Below, one piece after another: positions 11,529 to 20,884 of a DNA stretch of 64,000 nt. Source of the stretch: Arion vulgaris (taxonomy: Eukaryota > Mollusca > Gastropoda > Stylommatophora > Arionidae). The stretch is from positions 58,361,152 to 58,425,151 of the forward strand of contig CM036755.1 in the NCBI GenBank assembly GCA_020796225.1. Reading direction: 5' to 3'. Position numbers and translations under genes: made by a program. The notes under the pieces were generated by a model. The model saw only the letters and a list, made by a program, of their open reading frames with translations, had not been told where the DNA came from and searched no databases. How positions within the stretch are numbered: position 1 is the first letter of the stretch; the number at the start of each line of letters is the position of its first letter.

Positions 11529-12213
11529 TGCACTGCCACAGAGATGTGGTTTAACAAAACAATGATGAGAATTCCATGCACTGTCACAGAGATGTGGTTT
11601 AACAAAACAATGATGAGAATTCCATGCACTGTCACAGAAATGTGGTTTTACAAAATAATGATGAGAATTCCATGCACTGTCACAGAAATGTGGTTTTACA
11701 AAATAATGATGAGAATTCCATGCACTGTCACAGAAATGTGGTTTTACAAAATAATGATGAGAATTCCATGCACTGTCACAGAGATGTGGTTTTACAAAAT
11801 AATGATGAGAATTCCATGCACTGTCACAGAGATGTGGTTTTACAAAATAATGATGAGAATTCCATGCACTGTCACAGAGATGTGGTTTTACAAAATAATG
11901 ATGAGAATTCCATGCACTACCACAGAGATGTGGTTTTACAAAATAATGATGAGAATATTCCATGCACTGTCACAGAGATGTGGTTTTACAAAATAATGAT
12001 GAGAATTCCATGCACTACCACAGAGATGTGGTTTTACAAAATAATGATGAGAATATTCCATGCACTGTCACAGAGATGTGGTTTTACAAAATAATGATGA
12101 GAATATTCCATGCACTGTCACAGAGATGTGGTTTTACAAAATAATGATGAGAATTCCATGCACTGTCACAGAGATGTGGTTTTACAAAATAATGATGAGA
12201 ATTCCATGCACTG
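11529..12213 (+). repeat. 48-bp minisatellite, about 14 copies, derived from LINE RT codons
   Basis: The unit translates as MWFYKIMMRIPCTVTE. Three junctions carry a 2-base AT insertion (GAGAATATTCC), which shifts the frame. The last unit runs straight into KMTTVEVLNEI of the L-D LINE that follows. The unamplified L-D copy at 17855-18183 (minus) has FYRIWMRIPWTAKMTNVELL at the same place, so the unit is an amplified piece of LINE coding sequence. Positional sequence drift (AACAAAACAATG in the first two units, TACAAAATAATG later) suggests growth from one end. Confidence 0.95.
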
Positions 12214-12435
12214 TTAAAATGACTACTGTTGAGGTGTTGAATGAGATCAAGACACAGAGAAAGCTTATCAATATAAGAGACAGTCATGATTTTTCGGTCA
12301 TGTGATGAGAAAGGAAGGTTTAGAACACATTGTAACAAACGAAGTAAAATCGAGGAGAGACGAGACAGAGGAAGACAGATAGAGAACATTTTGAACAGCC
12401 CGACTTCATGGCACTGAAGACGTTAACATATGTTA
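12200..12435 (+). pseudogene. LINE C-terminal fragment (family L-D), first part
   Basis: The plus strand gives KMTTVEVLNEIKTQRKLINI, then a GHVMRKEGLEHIVT-like stretch and RRDRGRQ, ending at LHGTEDVN. These are the segments after the RT domain of L-D. The element resumes at 13028 after two later insertions. Confidence 0.8.
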
Positions 12436-12439
12436 GTTA

Positions 12440-12720
12440 GTTAGTTATAGTTAGTTTGTTCCTTTCGTGCCAAAGGCGGCACATAGGGCAGAGGTTTTAG
12501 ATCTCCATGTGATGCCGTTCTTTGCTAGCAGTTGGAGATCTTGTATGGTTTTACATCCCAATAATTTACTTTCTTGTTGGATGGTTCTTCGAAGAGTGGT
12601 CCTTGGTCTTCCACGTTTTCTTTTCCCAACTGTTGACCATATAAGGACATGTCGATTTAGTCTCTTTTCGTCTGATCTAAGAACATGACCTAAATATTTA
12701 TACCTTCGTTTCCTTATAAG
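12440..12720 (-). pseudogene. LINE 3' end fragment (L-E-like)
   Basis: An uninterrupted minus frame of about 85 codons reads KRRYKYLGHVLRSDEKRLNR, later GKRKRGRPRTTLRRTIQQES and ends LLAKNGITWRSKTSALCAAF. It is a 5'-truncated LINE tail. Its open frame suggests it is younger than the L-D element it interrupts. Confidence 0.8.
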
Positions 12721-12721
12721 T

Positions 12722-13028
12722 CGATTTATATATCATAAATGAGATATGATATATGAGTTAATAGATGATATATGATATATGAGTTAATATATAAGATATG
12801 ATATATGAGTTAACAGATGAGATATGATATATGAGTTAACAGATGAGATATGATATATGAGTTAATATATAAGATATGATATATGAGTTAATATATAAGA
12901 TATGATATATGAGTTAATATATGAGATATGATATATGAGTTAACAGATGAGATATGATATATGAGTTAACAGATGAGATATGATATATGAGTTAACAGAT
13001 GAGATATGATATATGAGTTAATATATGA
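12722..13028. repeat. 26-bp minisatellite, about 12 copies
   Basis: The unit is ATATGAGTTAACAGATGAG plus ATATGAT; the period is confirmed at 12741/12793/12819. The last unit grades into GAGTTAATATATGAGATGAT and then the L-D C-terminus. In L-D this place encodes VNELI (GTTAACGAGTTAATA), so the unit is probably derived from those codons. Confidence 0.9.
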
Positions 13029-13097
13029 GATGATAGAAAACACCAGGGACAGAGATTTGTGGAGATCCATGGTCGCCTACGCCAGCCCGCACAGCAA
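13028..13097 (+). pseudogene. LINE C-terminal tip (family L-D), second part
   Basis: The plus frame reads MIENTRDRDLWRSMVAYASP, then a stop and (GAT)n. It continues the element broken off at 12435, as shown by the uninterrupted copies at 37965-38165 and 50118-50370. Confidence 0.8.
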
Positions 13098-13104
13098 CTG
13101 ATTA

Positions 13105-13690
13105 TGATGATGATGATTGTACTTCAGTAAACAAGCATGTGTGCTCCGATCTCTTTCTTACATATGAAGATCTCAGTGACAGTTGACAAAATACGTAGCA
13201 TGGGCTTGAGACCTGGATGTCATTTAGAGGGTGGTAAAATTTAGCGAAAGTTTGATTTATTTTCTTTAAGAGAGGTTTGTCAGGAACTTTGCAGCCCACT
13301 CTGATCAATTGTGAACTTTGAGTTTTTGTACGTGCTAAACTTGAGCACATGAACTTTCGTTCTTCTTCTTCTTCTTTGCGTTCGTTCTTTACGACCAATT
13401 TTAATCACTCTTTGTGATATGTTTGGTCTTTGCCAAGAACGTGTATACGTTGCACATTGATTGGGTAGGCCCTAAACGCATAGACTTCTACACGTTTAGG
13501 ACATGTGCATCTGATTCCAAATCTTCTTAGACGCCTCTTACGACATGTGTGGTAGGTAACAGTGGTTCTATTCTTTACACCCCAAATTTGGACCCGGGTT
13601 ACCACTCGGGCGGACCTTTCGTTGTATCATCCATCTTCGATAGGAGTAGGAACTCAATGTGAAACTCTATCACGGAGAGGGGGACAGGGC
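13105..13690 (-). repeat. SINE-C copy interrupted by a SINE-B
   Basis: Bases 13105-13361 (GCATGTGTGCTCCGATCTCT, GTGCTAAACTTGAGCACATG) and 13616-13690 (CATCTTCGATAGGAGTAGGA) match consecutive parts of SINE-C at 36024-36480. The interruption 13362-13615 is a SINE-B flanked by CTTTCGTT at 13354-13361 and 13616-13623, a clean target-site duplication. Confidence 0.75.
13362..13615 (-). mobile_element. SINE-B retroposon with (GAA)n tail
   Basis: On the minus strand it runs from CCGAGTGGTAACCCGGGTCC through GGGGTGTAAAGAATAGAACC, ACATGTCGTAAGAGGCG and TATCACAAAGAGTGATTAAA to (GAA)n. The copy at 54905-55165 is over most of its length the same. It has no coding capacity; it is a non-autonomous element moved by a LINE. 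An 8-bp target duplication brackets it. Confidence 0.85.
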
Positions 13691-13699
13691 ATGAAAAAT

Positions 13700-14090
13700 A
13701 TCACATATACCTGTAATACTCTCAACAGGTAACATGCAATTTATGTGGAGAATGACTGAGCTATACGGGGAAACCAGTCGTACTTAAGTCTTAAAGCTTT
13801 TCACTTATCTTAGATCATTATGTTACAACGTCTTTACCATGTGGGGGGTCGGTCACAAGAAAGTTGTATGTAGTGGTTCACTATTCTCAGGTTTAGTCAT
13901 GATAAATGATACAGTATCACTTAGTAACGTCATTCAGGCTTGCAATAAGCTCTTCAAACCGTTGACAAGTCTCACTGATTCAAGTCGTAAGTACAGTTAA
14001 AAGAGTATGCCGACCCAACAGGCTCCAGATAGTGCAGTCGTACCGTAAAGGTAATACTGATAGATCTGTCTAGAAGAGTCTCTAAATGAA
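13700..14090. other. unassigned sequence
   Basis: No motif or shared repeat recognised. Confidence 0.5.
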
Positions 14091-14094
14091 TGAC

Positions 14095-14235
14095 AACTGG
14101 CTTATGCTACAAACACGAATAGGAACACTGAAGCATTTTGAACATATAAAAAGATAAGAAAGGTTGGAGAAATACATTATGGAGGACGATACCTTTGAAA
14201 AGAGAGAAAAGGTAGACCACTACGACGAGGGATTT
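14095..14235 (+). pseudogene. LINE fragment (family L-A) feeding the 63-bp array
   Basis: The plus strand gives IGTLKHFEHIKR, then a stop, ERLEKYIMED and a decayed GRPRRRW segment (GGTAGACCACTACGACGAGG). The same order is found in L-A at 24.3 kb and 35.8 kb. The array begins inside the next codons. Confidence 0.75.
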
Positions 14236-15825
14236 AGAATGTGAAGTATTATTTGAACATTCTTATAGCGGAGATGAAACATCTGACATATGAGAGAGAG
14301 AATGTGATGTATTATTTGAACATTCTTATAGCAGAGATGAAACATCTGACATATGAGAGAGAGAATGTGAAGTATTATTTGAACATTCTTATAGCAGAGA
14401 TGAAACATCTGACATATGAGAGAGAGAATGTGAAGTATTATTTGAACATTCTTATAGCGGAGATGAAACATCTGACATATGAGAGAGAGAATGTGATGTA
14501 TTATTTGAACATTCTTATAGCGGAGATGAAACATCTGACATATGAGAGAGAGAATGTAAAGTATTATTTGAACACTCTTATAGCGGAGATGAAACATCTG
14601 ACATATGAGAGAGAGAATGTGAAGTATTATTTGAACATTCTTATAGCGGAGATGAAACATCTGACATATGAGGTTTAGAATGTGAAGTATTATTTGAACA
14701 TTCTTATAGCGGAGATAGAACATCTGACATATGAGAGAGAGAATGTGAAGTATTATTTGAACATTCTTATAGCAGAGATGAAACATCTGACATATGAGAG
14801 AGAGAATGTGAAGTATTATTTGAACATTCTTATAGCGGAGATGAAACATCTGACATATGAGAGAGAGAATGTGATGTATTATTTGAACATTCTTATAGCG
14901 GAGATGAAACATCTGACATATGAGAGAGAGAATGTAAAGTATTATTTGAACACTCTTATAGCGGAGATGAAACATCTGACATATGAGAGAGAGAATGTGA
15001 AGTATTATTTGAACATTCTTATAGCGGAGATGAAACATCTGACATATGAGGTTTAGAATGTGAAGTATTATTTGAACATTCTTATAGTGGAGATGAAACA
15101 TCTGACATATGAGAGAGAGAGAATGTGATGTATTATTTGAACATTCTTATAGCGGAGATGAAACATCTGTCATATGAGAGAGAGAATGTGAAGTATTATT
15201 TGAACATTCTTATAGCGGAGATGAAAAATCTGACATATGAGAGAGAGAATGTGAAGTATTATTTGAACATTCTTATAGCAGAGATGAAACATCTGACATA
15301 TGAGAGAGAGAATGTGAAGTATTATTTGAACATTCTTATAGCAGAGATGAAACATCTGACATATGAGAGAGAGAATGTGAAGTATTATTTGAACATTCTT
15401 ATAGCAGAGATGAAACATCTGACATATGAGAGAGAGAATGTGAAGTATTATTTGAACATTCTTATAGCAGAGATGAAACATCTGACATATGAGAGAGAGA
15501 ATGTGAAGTATTATTTGAACATTCTTATAGCGGAGATGAAACATCTGACATATGAGAGAGAGAATGTGAAGTATTATTTGAACATTCTTATAGCAGAGAT
15601 GAAACATCTGACATATGAGAGAGAGAATGTGAAGTATTATTTGAACATTCTTATAGCAGAGATGAAACATCTGACATATGAGAGAGAGAATGTGAAGTAT
15701 TATTTGAACATTCTTATAGCTGAGATGAAACATCTGACATATGAGAGAGAGAGAGAATGTGAAGTATTATTTGAACATTCTTATAGCGGAGATGAAACAT
15801 CTGACATATGAGAGAGAGAGAATGA
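14233..15825 (+). repeat. 63-bp minisatellite, about 25 copies, derived from a LINE C-terminus
   Basis: The 21-codon unit reads NVKYYLNILIAEMKHLTYER plus E. The single-copy L-A element at 35570-35870 (minus) has DVNDGLNMKAAEA-HLAYERE in the corresponding place, the same length with about two thirds of residues conserved or similar. A GGTTTAGAATG variant unit recurs at 14671 and 15049 (378 bp, six units), marking a higher-order duplication. Both strands stay open because the period is a multiple of 3 and the unit lacks stops. It is not a gene. Confidence 0.95.
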
Positions 15826-15929
15826 AATTGGAAAAAAATGAGTGGGTGGCACATTTGTGCTCCGGATAAATTATTGGATGATAACTGTAAAGTTAACACA
15901 GCATTATAGCCTTATATCCATTCAATTCC

Positions 15930-16010
15930 TCAGGCTCTCGTCCCACTTGTCCTACACCGCTCTAAAAGCAGTACTTCAGGCAGTAATGATAGTTTACAAC
16001 ATGTTAACTC
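15930..16010. repeat. dispersed repeat shared with 8358-8425
   Basis: It shares caggctctcgtcccacttgt / tacaccg / agcagtacttcaggcagtaa with 8358-8425 at roughly 80 percent by eye. It ends near TTAACTCTTTCAATACC, which resembles the ends of the TTAA-flanked element at 19502. Confidence 0.55.
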
Positions 16011-16490
16011 TTTCAATACCATGAACGTTACTGAAGTCTGACAACAATTGTTATATGATACTATCATTTTCATCAATAGTTATAGATACGGTACAAAATG
16101 GAAAGGTTTAGTACAAAGTGAAAGAAAGTGACCTTTGCTGAAAAACTATATAGTGGCTAATTGCGCCTGTTTGTACGCCACTATAGTAGTCAATGGTACG
16201 GATTGAGTTTAGCTTAACTGAGATAATATCTTGGGACGGAAAGTCGTTACTCTGAAAAATAAATTCCACTACCCCTCTATATTTAAACACAGATCACGCG
16301 TATAAGAAACAAGTGCACTTAACACTTCTCTATCTCGGCTCTTAAGTAATTTGTGTTTATGTAAAATATGTTTCCCAACTTTTTTTTGGTTAGATCATGC
16401 ATGCATCACATTCTATTTAGATTTATTTTTTATAAAATGTAATGAAATATAAACGCATACAATTTTCCACTGGACTGTTTTAGACATTAG
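16011..16490. other. unassigned A+T-rich sequence
   Basis: No gene or repeat recognised. Confidence 0.5.
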
Positions 16491-16655
16491 AGTATAAAGT
16501 GTCTGTCACATCACGTTTCTATACCCTAGTATGCAGTAGGCAGGAGGGCCACTTCCTTTCTTCACATGTGGAATTTCGAATATAGGAGGCCCCTCTTGCC
16601 TCCCGTAGACTCGAGGCCAAAAATGTGAAATGACAGACACTTTATACCCTCAGGC
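16491..16655. mobile_element. MITE-I, small element with terminal inverted repeats
   Basis: The left end GAGTATAAAGTGTCTGTCAC is the inverse of the right end GTGAAATGACAGACACTTTATACCCTC, giving arms of about 28 bp around a non-coding core of about 105 bp. A second, partial copy is at 51075-51180. The superfamily is unknown. Confidence 0.75.
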
Positions 16656-16659
16656 TTGA

Positions 16660-17200
16660 TACGGTAATCTTTCTCTTTAAGATACACTATTTCAGTTGAT
16701 GTTTGCCTTCGTGTGCGTCATCGATGTGAGTGAACAAATCATTTCCTCCATAGACAATTAAATAGATTGTCAAACACTGGTGACATTCAACCGCTGACGC
16801 GGTGCGTGTGACTCTTGACAAATTATATTCTTCTTCTACTTCACTGCCTGGGTAGAATCCTGCAAACGAAGACATCCTGTCCCATATTGAATGCAAAACT
16901 AGTAATAAATACCTCGTTTGTAGAGACAATGGTGAAAAACAATATGTCGTTAGTCATTCTCATTAGCATTTGAAATATTGGTACCAGAGTGCTAGAATAA
17001 TCAAGGGACGTCACTGCATATATACACGATTTTGTTAGTAAAGTTATGGGTCTTTGTGACATTGAAGTACTGTGCTTATCTCTAGTGTAAAAAGTATGTA
17101 GTCCTTGTCCTGTGTGGGACGACAGGGTTACTTTCCCATTGCTCAGTAATCTCAGTGGAGATGAGAAAGAGTTCCTAGTGTTTTCTGAAACGAACGACAA
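16660..17200. other. unassigned, two overlapping minus-strand open frames
   Basis: The minus frame at 16687-16929 includes ECHQCLTIYL, then HIDDAHEGKH, with C-x2-C and H-x4-H spacings loosely like a BED-type zinc finger. The frame at 16841-17200 overlaps it and has no motif I recognise. Neither is called as a gene. Confidence 0.3.
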
Positions 17201-17204
17201 AAAT

Positions 17205-17480
17205 TAGGTCATATGTTCCTCCCGTGTGTTGCCTGGACTCGCAGGGGAGCAGAGAATAGTAACACTGCGACCTACAAGGCATGTCGTAAGAGACTACTGA
17301 GGTAGGACATAGGGAAGCTACCCTAGTAAATAAAAATCGTTGCAGGAATCGGTTGTGCTGGCCTACTTGTAGGCGCATAACTGACACAATGTGCACTCGC
17401 TCTTAGGCTCAGTTTACATACAGATCACAAGTACAAGTGTGCAATATGAAGTGTTCGAAGAAGAAGAAGAAGAAGAAGGT
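17205..17480 (+). mobile_element. SINE-A retroposon with (GAA)n tail
   Basis: The shared order is GTGTTGCCTGG, CGACCTACAAGGCATGTCGT, GAAGCTACCCTAGTAAATAA, GTAGGCGCATAACTG, CTTAGGCTC, GAAGTGTTC(GAA)n. The same order appears at 22740-22912 (partial) and 52612-52892. It is non-coding. It shares GCATGTCGTAAGAGRCG and CACAAAGAGTG blocks with SINE-B, so the two are related. Confidence 0.85.
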
Positions 17481-17489
17481 TCTGTGTTC

Positions 17490-17735
17490 AAATGAAAATC
17501 TGTTGGCATATCCCAAAGGACGTAGCCATCAACCATAGTAAACGAGTCATTGATTTTCTAGGCACCACTTATACAATCAGTAGTTTACCATTGCTTTCTG
17601 AACGGTGAGGTCTATTTTTACCTTTTGTAAAAATCCCACGGAAACGAATTTGCTTCCAAACTTGCCCACCGTGGATTTGAACCAGGTACGCTTGGGTTCG
17701 TGATCGAACTCACTACCGCTTGAGCTACAGACGCT
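17490..17735 (-). mobile_element. SINE-E with tRNA-like head
   Basis: The minus strand starts GAGCGTCTGTAGCTCAAGCG with an A-box-like TAGCTCAAGCGG, and has GGTTCAAATCC, a near-perfect B box, about 45 bases later. The 5' and 3' ends of the tRNA-like part do not pair into an acceptor stem, so it is a SINE head and not a tRNA gene. The body matches 10340-10460. Confidence 0.75.
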
Positions 17736-17854
17736 CATATAGAACAAATATGTTCAAATAGAACAAGTAAAAGAACACATGACAGATGAGAACAAATACA
17801 AATATGATGGAATGCCACGGCCGTGCAACAATTCCTTAGTCATAATCATCGTCA

Positions 17855-18183
17855 TCAGGTACCTTACCGACTGGCGTAGACGATCATTGATCCCCACAAC
17901 TCTCTGTCTATGGTACTTGCTACCATTTCATATGTTGGCGATCGTTCGTGCCGTGAAGTCAGGCTGTCCAAAAATCTCTGTCTTCCTCTGTCTCGTCTAC
18001 CCTCGATTTTACCGGTTGTCACAATGTGTTCTTAACCTCCCATCCTCATCACATGTCCGAAAAATGATGACTGCCTCTTTCTTATATTGATGATAAGTCT
18101 TCTCCGTGTCTTGATCTCATTCAGCAACTCCACATTTGTCATTTTAGCAGTCCATGGGATTCTCATCCATATTCTGTAAAAAC
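17855..18183 (-). pseudogene. LINE C-terminal fragment (family L-D)
   Basis: The minus strand reads FYRIWMRIPWTAKMTNVELL, then NEIKTRRRLIINIRKRQSSF, FGHVMR and, after a change, EHIVTTGKIEGRRDRGRQRF, ending YASR. It is the best-preserved L-D tail in the window and the key comparator for the 48-bp array at 11529. Confidence 0.85.
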
Positions 18184-18204
18184 CACAAATTCCTTAGTAC
18201 AAAT

Positions 18205-18310
18205 AAACAATTTCTACAAACTTTCGCCATCATCAATAATTACATCGACGACCTTCGCCGGTGCGGCGGAATTTCTGTACAGCATCTGAGAGCTTTCATT
18301 GTAATATAAA
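18205..18310 (+). repeat. SINE-C 3' region fragment
   Basis: It matches the stretch of SINE-C around ATTACATCGACGACCTTCGC and CATCTGAGAGCTTTCATTGT. It sits just before a fuller copy in the same direction, so it is either a second insertion or a local duplication. Confidence 0.55.
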
Positions 18311-18314
18311 TCAT

Positions 18315-18735
18315 TACTCGTCTCTCGTGCCAAAAGTACCAGGTTCGCTCCCTCGTGGAGCCATCTGGATATTTTTCCAAAGATCCCTGATCTCAGTGTA
18401 GGTAAGATCGAGTTCATAGTCCTATCGGAGACGGACGATAAAGCGTAGGTCCTGTGTTAAATTTGAGCATGTAAAAGAATACTTGACAGTTCAAAATTGA
18501 GAAGAGCAGGTTAGATAGCCACTGCAGGAAAAAAAAATTCATTAGAAAAATATTAAAAATAAAATTTCTATAACAATATCTTCACCATCTCCAAAATTAC
18601 ATCGAGACCATCGTCGATGTTACAGAGTTTGTGCACTGGAGGGGAGATTTCATTGTATAAGAAAGAGATCGGAGCACGCATGTTACTCACTGAAGTGTAA
18701 TGATGATGGTCCAATCAAACCAATCAATAAATCAT
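18315..18735 (+). mobile_element. SINE-C copy
   Basis: The order is the head part CTCGTGCCAAAAGTACCAGG TTCGCTCC (B box), CTCAGTGTAGGTAAGATCGA, ATAGTCCTATCGGAGACGGA, a body with a poly-A-like run, GTAAGAAAGAGATCGGAGCA, and a (TCAA)n-like tail. The A-box end is missing. Further copies are at 25018-25440, 36024-36480 and 13105-13690 (all minus), and 21265-21460 (plus, 3' half). Confidence 0.85.
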
Positions 18736-18787
18736 AACGCCCGAATATCCCTGAATTACAATGATGATGGTTCCACTAGTCAGACTA

Positions 18788-18893
18788 AACTTTCAGGACA
18801 GGAGTATAGCAAACTTGTCAGAGACTGGTTCAACTGGAGAAACTTTCAGGACAGGAGTATAGCAAACTTGTCAGAGACTGGTTCAACTGGAGA
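18788..18893. repeat. 53-bp tandem duplication
   Basis: AACTTTCAGGACAGGAGTAT and the following bases occur at 18788 and again at 18841 without change, which indicates a recent duplication. Confidence 0.95.
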
Positions 18894-18984
18894 AGGAGAT
18901 GTGGATAAAATCACTACGAGTTGTACCTTATCAGCTTAACCCATATATAAAATTTCCAACAGATAAATAATAATTCAGTTACAG

Positions 18985-19480
18985 AGATAGCACAAAATAT
19001 ACAAGATTCCAGAGTGTTTAAAACAATATTTATTCCCACATTATGCTATCAGTGCCAAACTTGGACGCTGACATCTAACGATAGAAGAAAACTAGTCTCG
19101 ACAGAGATGAAGTGTCTACGCGTAATACTGGGAGTATCAAGAAAAGACCGGTTTGAAAATTAAGACATCAGGGAAAAATGAGTACATCAGTAATAAACTT
19201 CATCAAGAAACAAAACATTGAATGGTTCGGCCTAATAAGCAGATTACCAACATCCAAGGCGCATCAAATAGCAGTAATACTCCGATACAGTTGATACAAA
19301 GTAAAAGTCCGTTCACGCAAAAATAGACCTCAGAGATAACAGAGGCGAGGAAATACACCGTTTATGAAGCATGCACAAAAGCTCGTAATATAAATTTCTA
19401 CTTATCCTGACGCTGTCAGGCAAAACAAAATTCAAGACAATATTTGAAATGTTCACTGCGAGAACGGAGAACGTTTATTA
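18985..19480 (+). pseudogene. LINE RT C-terminal fragment (family L-C)
   Basis: The plus frames give FKTIFIPTLCYQCQTWTLTS, MKCLRVILGVSRKDRFEN and, after stops, INFIKKQNIEWFGLISRLPT. This is the thumb and tail after the RT active site. The related copies at 42645 and 53560 have IFIPTLCYQSQTWT and IEKQRMKWFGHLIRM. It is broken by at least three stops. Confidence 0.8.
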
Positions 19481-19501
19481 AAACAGCTAAATGATAAAGT
19501 G

Positions 19502-19658
19502 TTAAATCCTTTTACTCCGTGATATAATGTGTTACCCCCGGGTGCACTTACATTGCAAGGTGTCATGATTTAGCCAGCATACTGTCTTTGCGTCATTTTG
19601 TTATCTTTAAAAAAATACAGCGAGCTGGTATATCAGCTATGAAGAGCAAAGGGGTTAA
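19502..19658. mobile_element. TTAA-flanked MITE-like element
   Basis: The left end is TTAAATCCTTTTACTCC and the right end is GAGCAAAGGGGTTAA, an imperfect inverted pair bounded by TTAA on both sides. TTAA target duplication is the mark of piggyBac-type transposition. Part of it recurs at 8500-8580. It is non-coding, about 157 bp. Confidence 0.5.
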
Positions 19659-19724
19659 ATGTGAACAATGACTTCATTGCATCGAATTGCAACAATACTA
19701 GGGACCTCAAGAAAAAAAATGAAC

Positions 19725-19805
19725 ATAGGCTCGGTCAGGATTCGAACACAGAACCTTCCGAGCGACAGGCAAACGTCTTAACTACTTCGCCATATAGATC
19801 CCCAG
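19725..19805 (-). repeat. tRNA-like SINE head fragment
   Basis: The minus strand reads GGGGATCTATATGGCGAAGTAGTTAAG with an A-box-like TGGCGAAGTAGT, then GTGTTCGAATCCT, a B box, about 30 bases later. It is closest to the SINE-D head at 54445 (TCTCTATGGTGAAGCGGTTA). The body is not recognised. Confidence 0.6.
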
Positions 19806-20538
19806 CTAGCAGTGACTCCTAAAACTATTTGTTGAATTAGATTAAAAACTTAACTATCTTTATTAAACTGAAAACTGTGTTAATAACTCAATAATTGAAA
19901 TTGTGACTCCGGTGTGGCGTCTATCTTATAGAATTATCAAAGCCAAACAAATCAATTACTGGAAAACAATTAGTTATTGTAGCAACATTCAAGAATAGCT
20001 TCTAGTTAAGCAACATCGTGTCTACATTGTTAATTTAATAGACACTAACAGCTCAGGTAGTGCAAATGACAATACAGGACCTGACATTCAATATAACGTT
20101 TAGATAATCGAACACTCAGACTCTATAGAAAACTGGCTTTGATCCAGATTTGGCGGAATAGAGAATATTGGCTGTTGTCCAGAATTTTAATGTAGCACTG
20201 CGCATAAGTAGCTGGTTTCGCGGACAACATTTATTTACTTCACTGTGGAAACATTAAGTCCTGATGAGCGTTGAGCAAGAATGGGTTATAGAAGAAGAAC
20301 TAGAAGCGATGTGTGGCGGGCGCTAGGAATGTTGATACATTATTCTTTGATTCAGTTACTCGCCCTGATCTCGCGGACATGCACACGTACAAACGTATAT
20401 TTATATATATATGGATGATCAGACATTTCTATGATTTCATCACTTCTCCTGAATTCGTCCAATTTTAAGCTCATTATTTTTCGCAGACATATATCTTCAA
20501 ATGCACTAAATTTGATTTCTATATCTGTAGTCATTTTA
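19806..20538. other. unassigned A+T-rich sequence
   Basis: No motif or shared repeat recognised. A short (TA)n run lies near 20400. Confidence 0.5.
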
Positions 20539-20760
20539 CAACTCGCTCTGGCCAAAGGTAGAATTGATACAACTCAATCTGGCATAAGGTAGAATTGATA
20601 CAACTCAATCTGGCATAAGGTAGGATTGATACAACTCAATCTGGCATAAGGTAGGATTGATACAACTCAATCTGGCATAAGGTAGAATTGATACAACTCA
20701 ATCTGGCATAAGGTAGAATTGATACAACTCAATCTGGCATAAGGTAGAATTGATACAACA
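20539..20760. repeat. 31-bp minisatellite, about 7 copies
   Basis: The unit is CAACTCAATCTGGCATAAGG plus TAGAATTGATA. The first unit diverges (GCTCTGGCCAAAGG) and the rest are nearly identical. Confidence 0.95.
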
Positions 20761-20884
20761 GTAAAACTGAAAATTCTTAATTTAGTTTTAAAACTATATA
20801 ACTTGCAGTTTCATATTTGATTTATACTTTTAAATGCTGACAATTCGTTGCATAATTTTTTTCTCAACATTTCCAGTGCAATCA

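Noticed and set aside
14220..15811. Long open frames on both strands (up to 293 codons) with 21-residue repeats
   Set aside because: They follow from a 63-bp unit without stops. The sequence is an expanded LINE tail, and both strands are open equally.
17655..17730. Possible tRNA gene on the minus strand
   Set aside because: A-box-like and B-box sequences are present, but the ends do not form an acceptor stem and the sequence continues into a repeat body shared with 10340-10460. It is a SINE head.
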